Assembly (NCBI GenBank): GCA_910589415.1
Contig: OU342635.1
Span: 10,974,001-11,038,000 of the forward strand
Direction of reading: 5' to 3'
Origin: Malachius bipustulatus
Lineage: Eukaryota > Arthropoda > Insecta > Coleoptera > Melyridae
Length of the DNA: 64,000 nt
This document shows, piece after piece, positions 24,081 through 36,522 of the stretch. The position numbers and the translations under genes were made by a program. The first letter of the stretch is position 1; each line of letters begins with the position of its first letter. The notes beneath the pieces are model-generated. The model ran no database searches and was not told where the DNA came from. It was given only the letters and a program-made list of their open reading frames with translations.

Positions 24081-25152
24081 CATTCATAGCCATTCAGTGG
24101 CCTTGGAGACACCTGCTTGAAGACACGCAATTTTTTCTTTTTTTTTGGGGGGGGGGGGGGAGGGGATGCTCTTTCAATAATGAACCGATCGGGTTGTTTC
24201 AGATCTCATTTTCTTCGTATTTTAATTCTCCACAATTATTCCATTGGAACCATTTACATTGCTCAATCAGTTTTTTTTTTATAAGCAAGAAAGTAAAAAG
24301 TACGATTTGTTGCACCAATTAAGTGGTAATTAAAAAAAAAATAAAGAAAATGGTAAACTCGAGTAAAAAATTCTGAAGTTAGGAGTTAGGATCTAGATAG
24401 TAGGTACTGCAAAGACTGCTTTTAGCCGGCGCCTATCATCATGTAGATAGATTACGTAATAGCAAGGTCATTGACGTTTTTATTGATAAATTGTTATTTC
24501 TATTACTACTTGTTGACTGTACCATTCAAACGCACACCTGGTGCTAGTTGTGCTAGTCCAACCGACCATTCAGACATACTCCACAAAGTGAACTCAGTTA
24601 CGTACACTTTAGTGCAAGCAGGTTTCTTATAAACTTTATTAATAAGCAACTACAATAATTAGTAGGTGCACCTGTACTTTATTTTTTTTAAATTCTACAA
24701 AGTTTTAAATTTAATTATTGTTTACTTACTTAAGTAACTACTTAACCTACAAATAAGTTATTTGAATGGGAAATTGCTATAATGAAGTAGTTTAACTTTT
24801 ATAATAAGAATATTAACGTTGGTAACACTTCCTTTTAATAATAATTGCACTTAATACTTGGCCTTATTATTTTCTAACAAAACAACTAAATAAGATCCCT
24901 GAATTTGAAAAAAAATTGTTTTTCCTTATAATTTTCTAATCCCCTTGTTTTCCTTCCATTGATCGTATCCAGATGCTCTCCATGATAATATGATTTATGA
25001 TGATAATCATTGATCAAACATTAAGTTGAGGATTTTAGCCCATTAACCTAAAATTTTTGTTATTGCTGTTATTTAACAAGTTATTATGGTAAGAAGTAAT
25101 AATAGTAAACATTGTTATCTCTTGCCAGTGCCAGCCGCTGGATGATAGCGAA
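24081..25152. other. Upstream region of kelch gene
   Basis: Contains a G13-type homopolymer near 24150. An exon-like stretch at about 24510-24629 ends GCAAGCAG|GTTTCT and could be an untranslated first exon. The acceptor AG used by the first coding exon is at about 25127-25128. No protein-coding sequence recognised. Confidence 0.3.
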
Positions 25153-28100
25153 ATGTGGAGCGCAGTGGCGCCGGCTGAACCTGACGGGCCTGCTCCATCC
25201 GCTCGCAGTAAGCACAGTGCGACACTGGTCGGAGATCACGTCTACCTCCTTGGAGGTCGCAATGGGAACTTACCTTTGAAGGACTTCTGGAAATACAATT
25301 TAGGTAACACTCTCTAGTTGTGATTTTTATTAGATTTTCAGGTTTGACAGAATATCCGGTCAGCTCGGAATTATTTTTGCTGCAAGGTACCCTATATGTA
25401 TACCTACGGTTTGGCCAGATCCTGTTTTTTCAAGACCAATTTTTTTGGCAAGATCCAGTTTGATAAGGTCCAAGCAGCTTGATTTTTATTTTTTTGTTGA
25501 ATCCAGTCAGGTCATTTTTTTTTCAGCCAGATTCAATTTGATAAGGTCAGATCAGCTCGAATGTTTTACAAACTCTGGTTTGACCAATAAGGTCCGGTGA
25601 AGATCGATTTTTTGCAAGATCCGGTTTTCCCAGATCCGATTAGTTCGATTTTTTTATTGCAAGGGGTCTCTTCGCTTTAATTTTTTTTTTGCAAGATCAG
25701 GTTTGGAAAAACCGCTAATTTTTGAGCTAACCGGTTCTTGCAATAATCGAGTTTTGGAGCTGACCGTACCTATACTGTTAAAAAAATTCCATCTAAGTGC
25801 AGCTTGCAGCAAAAAAAATTTCCAGTTTGAGCTAACCGGAACATGCAACGAAAAATCTTTCGAGCTAACCTGAACTTGCAACTAAAACTCATGCCACAAA
25901 CTCGGAGCTTTACAACAGAAAATCTTGAGATTGCAACAAAAAATTCCACCTAACCGAAACTTTTGCTTGCAAAGGCAAAAATTTAAATCAAACCGGAGTT
26001 GGCAAAGAAAAAATCGTTCTAACCGGAGCTTGCAAAAAGAAAATTTCGATCTAGCCGGAACTTACCAAAAAATCGATCTAAACGCAGCTTGCAACAAAAA
26101 AATCTTACCATCTAGCTGGAGCTTGCACGAGAAATCTTTCAAGCTAACCGGAGCTTGCATAGGCAGAAATTTAAATCCAATTGGAGTTGGGAAGAAAAAT
26201 CGATCCAACCGGAGCTTGCAAAAAATGAAATTTCCATCTAACCGGAACTACCAAAAAATTGATCTAACCGGAACTTGCAACGAAAAATCTTTTGAGCTAA
26301 CCGGAGCTTGTAAAGGCAAAAAATTCGATCAAACCGGAATTGGCAAGAAATCGATCTAACTGGAGCTTGCAAAAAAAATCAATTTCGGCTACTAGACAGC
26401 AGTGACAGCACTCGTAAGAAGAAACAACAAAGAAATGCCAGTACCGGTTAGACTGCTTTTGTCTAGCGTGAACCTTGCACGCGTGTTTGGAACATTACAA
26501 GACTGAGCCCGATGAGAAATTCAGAAGAGCACTTGTAGAAGTAAGAGGGAGAAAAAGACACTAAAACAGACTTGTTTGCATAAAATTAAATTATAGTAAG
26601 ATAGAATAACACACAGCGCCAGATTCAAATATTCAGTTTGTCTGAAAAATGCCGAAAAAACGACGTTAGATCGACGTTACAAACATCACGTATAAATCAC
26701 GTATAAATCTGATAAATGACGACATAATCACGTGATTTTTTGTTAATGACGCCTGGGTTAAACTCCAATGCAACAATCAACCCTATATGTACTTATAACC
26801 TTGGAGATCTTACAAATTATTACAAGCACACTTCAGGGAAGGTTTATCGGATTTACCATCATCCTAGAATTTACAAATTTAGAAAGGGGAATGTAAAAGG
26901 TTTCGCTTCATCTGGAAAAAACAGATTTTGTTTGTCAACGCCAGTAACGAAACGCCAACGCCAAAGCCAACGCCACCGGAACCATTCCACATACAAGAGC
27001 ATTTATGTACCAAACAGTTTAGTTTAGGTAAAGAAGATAAATCATTGAAGGCAGTCTACATGTCAGCAGGATGCACCCTAGAGAGGGGAATGAAATGCAA
27101 TGCCATGTTCGTTCCTGCATCGACAGAACAGGAACAAGTTGTGAAGGGCGGCGAGTAATTCATCGTGCTTCTGGGGATTGTAGCGGCCTTGTCTTCGGGA
27201 AGCGAAGACATTATTAATGTGACGCGGGAAGTCTTGTTAACCTACTGATTGGGGGAAAGTAAGTAAGTAAGTAATAGGCAAGACACGATTGGAAATAATG
27301 ATCTCTCGAATCGTGTTTACTGTCAGAGAGTCGAGTATTGACATTTGCCTTAAAGGGTAACTAAGAGCTGAGAGCTTTTAATGGGATTAGAATCGAGGAT
27401 ACTAGAAGTTCTCGTAAAGCTTTCTGCGTACACTCGATGTAGGTATTGAGTCTCTTTAAGAGGAATTATGTTTATGGTGTCTATTATTTTTACGTTAAAA
27501 TCACTCTACCGCGTCGTAATAAAAACAATCCCACTTCTGACGTTATTTTTATATCGGGTGCGTTCATTTAGTAGGTATAACATTTCCTAAGTTGGCTGCA
27601 TTAGTCTCTGTAGATTGCCCCCATTCTTCGCGAATGTTACGTCATGTGCGTGACAAATTATGTAGCCTTTGTAGATACAATAAACGTCCATTTGATTTCC
27701 CGGCTTGGATCTAATGGCATCTATTTACGATTCATTATTAGATTGAACAGGAAAGGACTAAGCGAGGCTGCCTGTCTTCTCCTTTAATGATTGCGTATAT
27801 TCGCTGTCATGCTTGACGATGTTTTTACTCTCTTGCTTATCTAATTTATGGTTGTAGAAGTTGATGACAGAGACGTCTAGGTAATGCGTAGTGAGTTCGA
27901 ATCAAAGTCACCCTTTGTATCGACCAAAAACTACCCCCACAGAACTAACAACGAGGTCTCGGAAGAGACCTTGGCCTGCCGGCGGCGTCGGGCGTTCAGC
28001 TTTCAGACATGTGGATTGCTTGATAGGCACCTACACCACCATCACCATCACCACGTTTTATACGTGAATGTGAGGAAAAATAAAAAAAATTTCATCGATT

Positions 28101-31100
28101 TAATAATTTTTAAATACCTAAGTGTAGGCTAATTTTCGAGCAATTTTTATTTTTGGATAAAAGTGCCAACATATGCGAGACGAATTGAAGCCAACACCTC
28201 AAATTATATGTTGAAAAAAAAATAAAGAAAAATAAGTTCCCGATGTAGAAGATACAGGAAGATAAATGAAGAAAAATTATAGGTGCGCGGAAATTATTTT
28301 TTTGCCTATTTACTAATTTTTATTTGAAAAACGATCTCTACAAAGTTTGTACGCCTACACTATCCCTAAATAATTGTGCAAACAGAATCTCTCCTCGATG
28401 TACCGTTACCGAGAAAAGGTCCCATAGGTTGACCGTTGCAAAAAAAAAATCGGCCCTGAACGGGGGCCTTAAATTTCTCGGATCCGGCCCATTTTCAATA
28501 AGTCGTATTTGGGGGTGCCAAGGTTCGTTCCTACCAAATTTCAACTAGATCGGTGCAACTTTCAGACACTAAGAGTGCTTCCTAGGATCTCCCGAAAAAA
28601 AAACGAAATTCCCGAAAAAAGACACTTTCCGGTAATGGATCCCGCGCATTTTCAACAAGCAGCATGAGACCGTGCGTATCTTCAATCGAGCTAAATTTCA
28701 ATTTTCTTGAAAGGCCTTTCAAAAGCTTCCCTGAATTCAAAGCGCACTGAGATGCCGGTGAATCAAGATTTCTTTCAGTTGCCACGTAAGACCAAACTCA
28801 CTGAGTGAGTTACAAATATAAGTGAGTAATACTAAAATGTATATTTGATGAAACATGGCGTGATTTCTAAATATCAACAATGAAATTTAGTTTTACCAAT
28901 TAGTACAACAAGTGACATGAGCGTGATTACCGTGTGGAATTTTTCATGAACCGGTAGTTTTTTAAATTACGCGGGTGTGCTAAATATTACTTTATCCGTT
29001 TTTCAGTGACTGGGAAATGGCAGCAGATCAAGGCCACCGGAGATCGACTCCCGTGTCTGCAGGAACATTCCGCGGTGGCGTACCGGGATTGTTTGTACAT
29101 CTTTGGCGGGGAAGTTGGGTTTTCTGCGGGCACGGAAACACCACTTTGGGTTTACGACATCAAGTGCAACTACTGGAGGAAAGTTAAAGCCCGGAAAGGT
29201 GAGCAAGAAACGCGGGATGCGAACGATCATTTCAAACTATTGTTCAAGTTGCTTTTGTTTGGTTAGGGATTTTTGTGAGTTTTGCTCAGAAGCGCCAATG
29301 TTATAGCGATCACTCTTCACCCCCCCCCCCCATTATTCACTATTTACCCCCCCCCACCCTTCCCTACGTGGGTTCGGTGCAGCTAATCAGATCAGAGAAA
29401 GAGCCACGGTAAAGAAAACTCTGGCTGTCAGTTACCAGATATGAAAAAAATCAACGATGGTTTCTGAATAGCCCTTTACCTTGAAAAGCATTACCACTGA
29501 AATCTAAGCTCTTTGAGATAACCGTAGGAATGGGTTTGGTTAGTTTAGCCGTTTGCACGGTAGGTAACGAGGTCCGATTAGGGAGCTACCCGTCTAGAGT
29601 TGGAAAGATCCTAGTCCAGGGTCCGATTAGGAAGCTACCTGTTGGCTCTTTAATTGACCTCCCTGGCAAGGACGAAAATCTTATTTAGATTCATAAAAGG
29701 CCCTTTCATACGTAGCTAAATTATCAATCAAGATGATCCACCCCTTTGAATTGAGTTTGAAGAAAATTAAGAATTGAATGTCGTTTCGTTGATTGTTGTC
29801 TGTTGGACAGTTTTGTCGAATAAATATGTTCATAAAATATAAATAAATAAATAAATATAAACCAATAAATAACAAATAAATCAGGAATGCTATGTTAACG
29901 GTTATTGAATCATTTTTCTTCAAATCGTGGCTGCTGTTTCAAACGAGAAAGATTTATAAATTCATGATCTCTTTAGATAGTCTAGCTGTGTATGTAGGGC
30001 GTTGGGTGACCTCTCTCGATGGATTGATCGCGGAATAATCGCAAAGCTTATTGGAAAAGACTTGTAGGGCTCTTATCCCTTTGGAGAACGATTTTCCCGT
30101 CTCTGCTTCATCCTTGAAATGAGGGTGATTTTTGATGCTCGAATTTTTCCACGTCCGATGCTTCATTTATTATTTATTCCTGAAAAATCTTCTCAAAATA
30201 CTGTTATTCGTTAACCTGACCATAGATTATACTGTAAGGGTGATGTCAGAGAAGCGTTTACTAGAAATAATCTTAATGAAAGAAGTTGCGATTTTTTTGC
30301 TGGAAATTATAACTGCCCATTACCTGCCGCTAAGTCGGATCAGTTGAGGGAGCCAGCGGCTTGAAAATAAGGCTTTTACCCTTGTGTGTGTGAACTAGAA
30401 ATACAAATTTAACAATTTTCAAAATTGCAGGCGTTGCTACTCCTAAAGGCCGCAGAGGACACACAGCTCTGGTTCATCGCGGCTCGATGCTCATTTATGG
30501 AGGTTATCAAGATTTGAGAGGCTCTTGCGGAGAATTGTGGGCTTTCCATTTTGGTAAAAAGAATTTTTGTATTTTTTTATCGTATTTTAATATGGCTTTT
30601 TTTGTTACTTTTATAGAAACTCAATCATGGCATCTTCTCTCTTCTTCCCCGTCTAAAAACTCAAATTCTGATAATTATCCACCACCTAGGCACAAGCATA
30701 CTGCGATAATGCACGACGACTGCATGTGGATATATGGAGGAATGACTGACCTACAAGTGAGTGAAAAATCATAAAAAAATAAGTGTTAATACAGAAATTG
30801 ATAATTTTTTTTTTGTAAATTTAGGAAAGATCAGATCTTTGGAAATGGGACACCTTATCAAAGAATTGGACTAACATAAAAACGAAAATAAATCCCGGAC
30901 CTCTTCACAGTCACGCTGCTTGCAAGCTGCCATCTTCGATGATTGTTTTCGGTGGCGAGAGAACGGGACATCCCACCAATGAACTCTGGAAGTTCAGTTT
31001 CAGTGAGTATCGAAAATTCTTAAGATACCTCCCTATTATTCCGTAATTCTCTTCTAAGGTTCATCCTTCTCAGGTAGTTGATTTATAAATGCAATCCCAG

Positions 31101-33975
31101 GTGGTAGAAATATTCTAGACCCTCAGTCTAGAATGATATCACTATTACGGGAAATGACTTATTCCCAGTTTTCTTGGATCGTTATCTCCCACAATTCTGA
31201 GTCGTCTGTAATGACTCAGCTGAGAGCGGATGCGCCAGTAAAGCGCCTCGATACTGCAGCATTGATAATCAGCCTACGGCATACTTTCTGTCAAATGGCC
31301 AAGCATTGTCACGATAGTCACAAAAATCGAGACTTGAACCTTTTCTCAATTTTAAAATTTTAACAACAATAAGCTGCCAAATAAAGGATGAGTTATGGAC
31401 TAAATCGGTTTTCACATCCGGCACTTGGGAATTTTTAAATAAATTGAATTGGAGGTAAATTATGATGAGGTAAAAGGATGGTAAAAGAAGATGGAATATG
31501 AAATCAAAGCTTTCAAAGCTTTCAACAAGTTTTGTTAATTTATTTTCAGGTGTGGAGCTTTGGGAAAAAATCACAATCGAAACACTCAAGCCACAACCTC
31601 GATGCGAGAGCGTCGCGTTCACAGTCTCCGAACTTCTCCTCAAGGTACTTTTTTATTATTACCTCTCCATTATTTCTGTTTACGTTTTGAGGGTTCCAGT
31701 TTTCAAGCTTTTTCTCATAAAAAATCATCATCAAAGTGCCCTGAAACTATTCACAAGCAATGAGAAAATTTTTTATGACATAGAAACAGCTGAAAACTTC
31801 ATTTGTTGTTGATTGTCTCAAATTTTCTCAATTAATTGATTCCGACGACTTTACCGAGAGAATGAGACTTTCTGATCGATTCATCCGGTAATTAACTTGT
31901 TGCTTATCGCAGGATCCTTCTTCGAACTCCCTGGAAACCAAATCGGTCCGCATCCGTTCACGGACCTGCAATAGCGCTGACAGAGGGAGTCGGCACTCCT
32001 CCTACCTCCCCAATAACAGAATCGCTCCGTCTGAGAAAACCTACGTGTTCAATCCGTCTCAGGGTAATTACATGGACGGCAGCGACCTTGCTCAGCAGTT
32101 CGCCGACGGTAAGAAGGCCGGCGGGGGATTCCTGCAGGAGATAACTAAGCTCTCCCAGAATATTCCCAGATTGAATAACAGGTAACATTTCTCTAGTTAT
32201 TTCCAGATAAAAATAAAAATACGATTTGTCTCTGCCCCTATTCATAAAGTGTAATGCCATTATTCAGAACAATTGACTGTCACAAAATATTAAAAAAACT
32301 AATAAATAATATGATAAAAAATGGTATCTGTATTACCGACATCGCTTGATCAGTGTCGGTAATACAGATACCCTAAAGACAACTGCAGCGAAGCTGCAAA
32401 ATTGGGCAAAATTCGTTACTGACTTCTTGGTGTCCCCTCAATTAATATAGGTGCAGTTATACGGTGTTATCGGGGTGTCCTGGAGACAGCACCGAAAGTC
32501 TACTTCGTCAACATGTAAGCCCGCAAACTGGAGAGGTTGAGTTGAACTTCGAGGTTGGAACGACTACCCCTTCTAGAGGTAAGGTATTAAAAATTAACAT
32601 AAATTTTTTTTGTCAGATACGCGGTATTGGGTCTGTGCTTCGGTCCGATGAATAATGATCCTAATTTTACAGGGTACCTGTATTACCGACACTGACGCGC
32701 ATCTTCGATAGCACAAAAAGTTGAGAATGTCAAATTATCTCCAAAAAATTTCAGTTTCTATGAACGTACAACGGTCAAAAAATTAGTAAGGGTCAGTGTC
32801 GGGAATACAGGTACTCTACCATCCTTTTAAGACCAGACCAGTGTTGCCAATTGAGCAGTTTTTCAGTTAAATTTGGCTTTGGGGAAATCGTCCACAGGTG
32901 AATGTCATTAAAAAAATCATAATTTGCAGGTACCATGGTAAAATCAAAATCGGCGTATGTAATAAAAAAGAAGTACAACACCGACGTTTCGCCGACATCT
33001 CAAGAAGAACCGATTAAAGAGACATCAAAGAAGAAAGTCGATTTCGATACTAACATAAAGAAGATTTCAAGAGAGCCCATATCAGTTCCAAATTTTAGTT
33101 TGCTCACTCTGCCCACGCCAGTATTAACGCCGGTAGAAGCCACAAAATTAGTATACTTGGATACGGACGACGAAAAAGACTTAGATTTAAACTTCAACCA
33201 CGACAATACCGAAGAAACGAAACCTTCGAACGCGGAGGTCGAAGAAGACGCCTTCGACACTTTCTCGTCGTCTGTCAAACGGGGCGAGTCATACAGCAGT
33301 CATTTAGCTTACGCCGACAACCCCTTATATCAGCACATGATAAGTTCTTCCAATTCGAAATACGAAAACAGGCAAGTACAAGAGAAATTCGACGGAAACG
33401 TCTCTTCAACTTCGGACTACGCCAGCATTGAAACTGTAAATAGACTTTCGTCGGCGAGCAACTACAGCGTCAAAACGAACACTCCCCAAGATGAAACTAA
33501 CAGGAACAAAGAGAAAGATAAGGACGGCCCGTTTGGTTTCTGCAACCCGAATTACTTGGGGCCCGACGTCAAGTCGATCTTGATCAACGAAACCGAGAAG
33601 CGAAACATGGCGAAATATCTGACCCAACAGGACAAAGTCGAATACAAGAACAATAACGAAGAAGAAATGTTGGAGCTGCAAAACTACAACGGGTGCATCA
33701 CTAAGAACACGAGAGTTCTTTATAGAAATTCCAGGAATAACGGCCCTCCAAAGTCTCTAGACTTAGACACAGTACGTCCAAAGCATTTGAAGTGTAGAGC
33801 GCTCAGCGCCAGCAGAGCTGAGAGGAAACTGGAGAGGAGTATCAGAATTGAAGATAACTTGAGTCCTCCCTTAGAACCATTTGTTCCCCTGTACGTGTAT
33901 ATCATAGGCGGCAAGGAACAGCATGTCACTGTGTTCAAGCGTCCAATTTCTATTTGGAAATTGAAGTTGTTTTAA
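25153..33975 (+). CDS. Kelch-repeat protein with long disordered C-terminus
   Basis: Exons 25153-25303, 29007-29198, 30431-30553, 30617-30756, 30825-31002, 31550-31644, 31913-32181, 32451-32578, 32930-33975 join in frame to 773 residues. Five or six kelch blades occupy residues 1-290; diagnostic pieces are HSATLVGDHVYLLGG, HSAVAYRDCLYIFGG, HTALVHRGSMLIYGG, HTAIMHDDCMWIYGG and CKLPSSMIVFGGE. Each lies beside a W-containing strand such as LWVYDIKCNYW. From about 300 the chain is low-complexity, Ser/Asp/Lys-rich, with no domain seen. It ends in a hydrophobic, conserved-looking tail, PLYVYIIGGKEQ through TVFKRPISIWKLKL. No BTB, BACK or transmembrane segment. Kelch propellers bind protein partners, often actin or ubiquitin-ligase substrates; the specific role is unknown. 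The ATG chosen is the first in frame in the 25129 exon; an upstream start in another exon is possible. Confidence 0.88.
25340..26390. repeat. AACCGGAGCTTGCAA tandem repeat in kelch intron 1
   Basis: About twenty degenerate units of 35-60 bp: CTAACCGGAGCTTGCAA followed by AAAATCGAT or AAATTTC. Related to 8095-8490. Open frames here are translations of the repeat. Confidence 0.8.
26391..29006. other. Remainder of kelch intron 1
   Basis: Holds an ACGT-rich element (26628-26752), GTAAGTAAGTAAGTAA near 27255, and at 27870-28055 a stretch with a box-B-like GAGTTCGAATC and a CACCATCACCATCACCAC run that may be an old SINE. Sequence at 28440-28780 partly reappears inverted near 44150-44200. No exon found. 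Confidence 0.4.
26628..26752. mobile_element. ACGT-rich element fragment
   Basis: Begins CCAGATTCAAATATTCAG and continues with CGAAAAAACGACGTTAGATC and an ATAATCACGTGATTTTTTG block. The same order of blocks, in the other orientation, is found at 52873-53060 and again at 53170-53345. Truncated relative to those copies. Confidence 0.6.
29420..29660. repeat. Dispersed repeat, copy 1
   Basis: GTTTGCACGGTAGGTAACGA and GGTCCGATTAGGGAGCTACC, preceded by ATCAACGATGGTTTCTGAA, are matched in inverted orientation at 49950-50270. Probably part of a transposon family; no ends defined. Confidence 0.65.
32323..32372. repeat. ATTACCGACACTGA palindrome, copy 2
   Basis: A 50-bp near-perfect palindrome: GGTATCTGTATTACCGACA faces TGTCGGTAATACAGATACC across a 12-base loop. 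In the intron before exon 32451-32578 of the kelch gene. Confidence 0.8.
32673..32814. mobile_element. ATTACCGACACTGA element, copy 3 (142 bp)
   Basis: Ends GGTACCTGTATTACCGACAC and GTGTCGGGAATACAGGTAC enclose about 95 bp of internal sequence. The stem is that of copies 1 and 2, so those may be deletion derivatives. In the last kelch intron, 115 bp before the acceptor. Confidence 0.7.
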
Positions 33976-34798
33976 TTTAGATGAGATAAGTGAAAATTGG
34001 TTTATTTCAAGTGGAAATCTAGTTCAAAATCAGTGCCAATAGCGTTTTATTAAGAGATAGAAATAGGTACCAAAATGTAATGTAATGTACTATTAGAAAA
34101 TAATGAAGTACCTATTTTTTCCTTTAAGAGAAAGGCCTGTTTTTAAGGTTGTTGTTAGTTAGCTTGGTAACTGATGACTGGTGACTGGTGAGTTTTAAGC
34201 CCGAACAAAGGCTTCATTTAGTTTCCTCAAACAAACAAACAAAACCTACATGATCTGCAGTCAACATTACTTTCAGAGTTTCGATTTTAAATATTCTTAC
34301 GAATATTTCGCTTCCTTATTCGCTTACACACCGCTCCTAGCTCCGCGTAAATACATCCTTAAGAGTTCTTCTGGAGTGTACTTACCCGAGAGTTGTTTTT
34401 TTCCCGAACTTTCTGGAACATTCTAGACAGGAGTAGTTTCTAGACATTCTGACTGGCTCTCCATAATAGATAGTTCTCGAGATTTTCGTCGATTTTTTTT
34501 TTTACACTACAGAGTCAGCCAGCTTCTACCGCCACATTCCAGACCGGCCGTTGCCACTGCAGCACCGATCAGTTGTTCTCGGATATCTAATAATAATCAA
34601 AATAAGTCAGATTTGCAATTATTAAATAAGTGATTTCTCTTGTTTGTAGTGCCTATTCATGTTCGGATTTAGAACTTACCGCTCCGTTTTATTTTTATGT
34701 AGTCATCAGTGATTTATTTTTGTGGCTATAATATTTATTTGTTTTGTATTTTATACGATATTTGATTATTGTTTCTTCTACTGCCTTTATTTACTATA
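33976..34798. other. Kelch gene 3' flank
   Basis: Presumed 3' UTR and AT-rich spacer. No canonical AATAAA lies close to the stop. Sequence at 34400-34445 (CTGGAACATTCTAGACAGGAGTAG) resembles 44610-44650. No gene seen. Confidence 0.35.
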
Positions 34799-36306
34799 CA
34801 GGATGGTCCATCATTTATGTCTTATGTCCTCCGCGATAGAATTCGTGTAAGTAATTAATACAGGAACGTAGAACGGCGTAATTAGTTTCATTATTTTTTT
34901 CCGTTCAGCCACCAGCCGTTAAAAAAAACTGTAAATTTGTGGTAAATTGACAAAAAAATCGAGTTTTCTTCATAGTCAATTTTTGATTTATGGTAGTAAT
35001 AAAAGTGACCAATAATCCGAAAAGGGTAGGTATAATAAATTCTTGAGTAAACTAAGTAAATAGTAGTGTAGTGCACTCTACCTACTCAGGTTTACTCAAG
35101 AATTTATGATACCTACGCTTTTGAGATTATTGGTCACTTTTATTATTACTACCACCATAAATCAATCACTCTACCTGTAATTTCTTTATTGTTGTTGCTG
35201 TTTGATTGATTTGGCTTTGGGTGAACCAATTAGACCAATTAGACAGTCTCTTTTTTCCATTTTTTGGGATAGAATTTATTTACAATCCCGCCAACTCGAT
35301 GTAAAAATACCCACCTATACAGAGTGGTCCATCCTCGCGTAATTATCCCATTGCAGTCTTTTTTACAATCATTTACAATCTTTTTTTCTGTTTTCCCTTT
35401 TTTGCCTTTTTTTCTTTTCTTTTCCATTTTTTTTCTATTTATTTATTTATTTTATTTCTATTTATATTTTTTTATTAAAATTTTTTTTTTTTAATCATAA
35501 ACAGTCTTTCTTTATAGTTATTTATTAATTATTATATAATTAAAGCCTTGTAATGAATAACTTTTTCTGAACGACACAACCCTAATGGTACGCTAATAAA
35601 GACAGAGTCATCGATGTTTCGCTGGTTATTTCCAGCTCATCAGTCTGACATATTATCACCACCAGAGGAGTGTGCCGAACAGACAGAAAATCAAAGCATT
35701 TAAGCAAACGATTTCTCGGAAACATAGTGACTTGCAAGGCAAATGCCATCTAATGACTGAAAGTGTTAGGTACAACTTTTGATATAACGGTTATGGAAGA
35801 AAACTACTCATTTATAATTTTTTCTTCTTTTTTCCATTTTTTCCTTTTTTTCTTCTTTTTTCTGTTTTTTAAAATATTTTTTTCTCTTTTTTTTTCCTTT
35901 TTTTTATTTTTTTTATTTTTATTTTTATTTTTGTGTATTAATTTTTTCAATCATAAGCGTTGTAATTTCCCCGAAACGTTTCTATTATTATAAAAATATG
36001 AAAAAAAAGTTTTAAGAAAGAACCTAAATGGGTTTTTTGATATTTTTATTTTCAGCGATTTTGATTTTATTAATAGATTTCTACACCGATGTATTGAAGA
36101 AAAATCGATTTATTTCTCCACTTTATCCCTAAATTACAATTTTTAATCACTGGTGCCAGAACAAAAAAAAATAAATTAATAAAACCACGATTTTGCCATT
36201 CTGTGGTCTTATTAATTACACAACTCTTCAAAGTTTCAATTTTTTAGCTTTAAAACTAACCTCTATTTTTTTGTGGAGGGGGGGAGATAAGTGATGCACC
36301 ACCCTG
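34799..36306. mobile_element. CAGGRTG element, 1.5 kb, diverged ends
   Basis: Left end CAGGATGGTCCATCATTTAT and right end GATAAGTGATGCACCACCCT then G, about 75% complementary, both flanked by TA. A third related end, CAGAGTGGTCCATCCTCGCG, lies inside at 35322. It contains the hairpin at 34983-35165 and long polypyrimidine tracts (35390-35480, 35815-35935). No coding frame. Confidence 0.55.
34983..35165. repeat. Hairpin element with ~90-bp arms
   Basis: TTGATTTATGGTAGTAATAA and AAGTGACCAATAATC on the left, then TAAATTCTTGAGTAAAC, are mirrored on the right up to ACCACCATAAATCAA. A near-perfect MITE-like palindrome nested in 34799-36306. Confidence 0.85.
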
Positions 36307-36522
36307 TACAATTTTTAAATGTCCCATTATTACTGCCAAAATATGTTGTTGTATAATATCACGTGAGCATTTGAAAAGGTAAATCAGGCAGGCTTTGGTA
36401 GAAATTTTCATATCTGAGATTGAATCTGTAAAACTGTAAAAGGAAAGATGTTTACACTTTTACACATAAAACGAAATTTCCCTCAAAGCCTGTTTAGTGT
36501 TTACTCACACTAACAGGATATA

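Noticed and set aside
25654..26359. 75- and 144-codon frames in the kelch intron
   Set aside because: They consist of the ACCGGA-TTGCAA tandem repeat; the peptide repeats follow the DNA repeat.
26740..27158. Two overlapping plus-strand frames with a PTPKPTPPEP word
   Set aside because: No splice support and no recognisable family; the Pro-rich part comes from a short AACGCCAAAGCC repeat.
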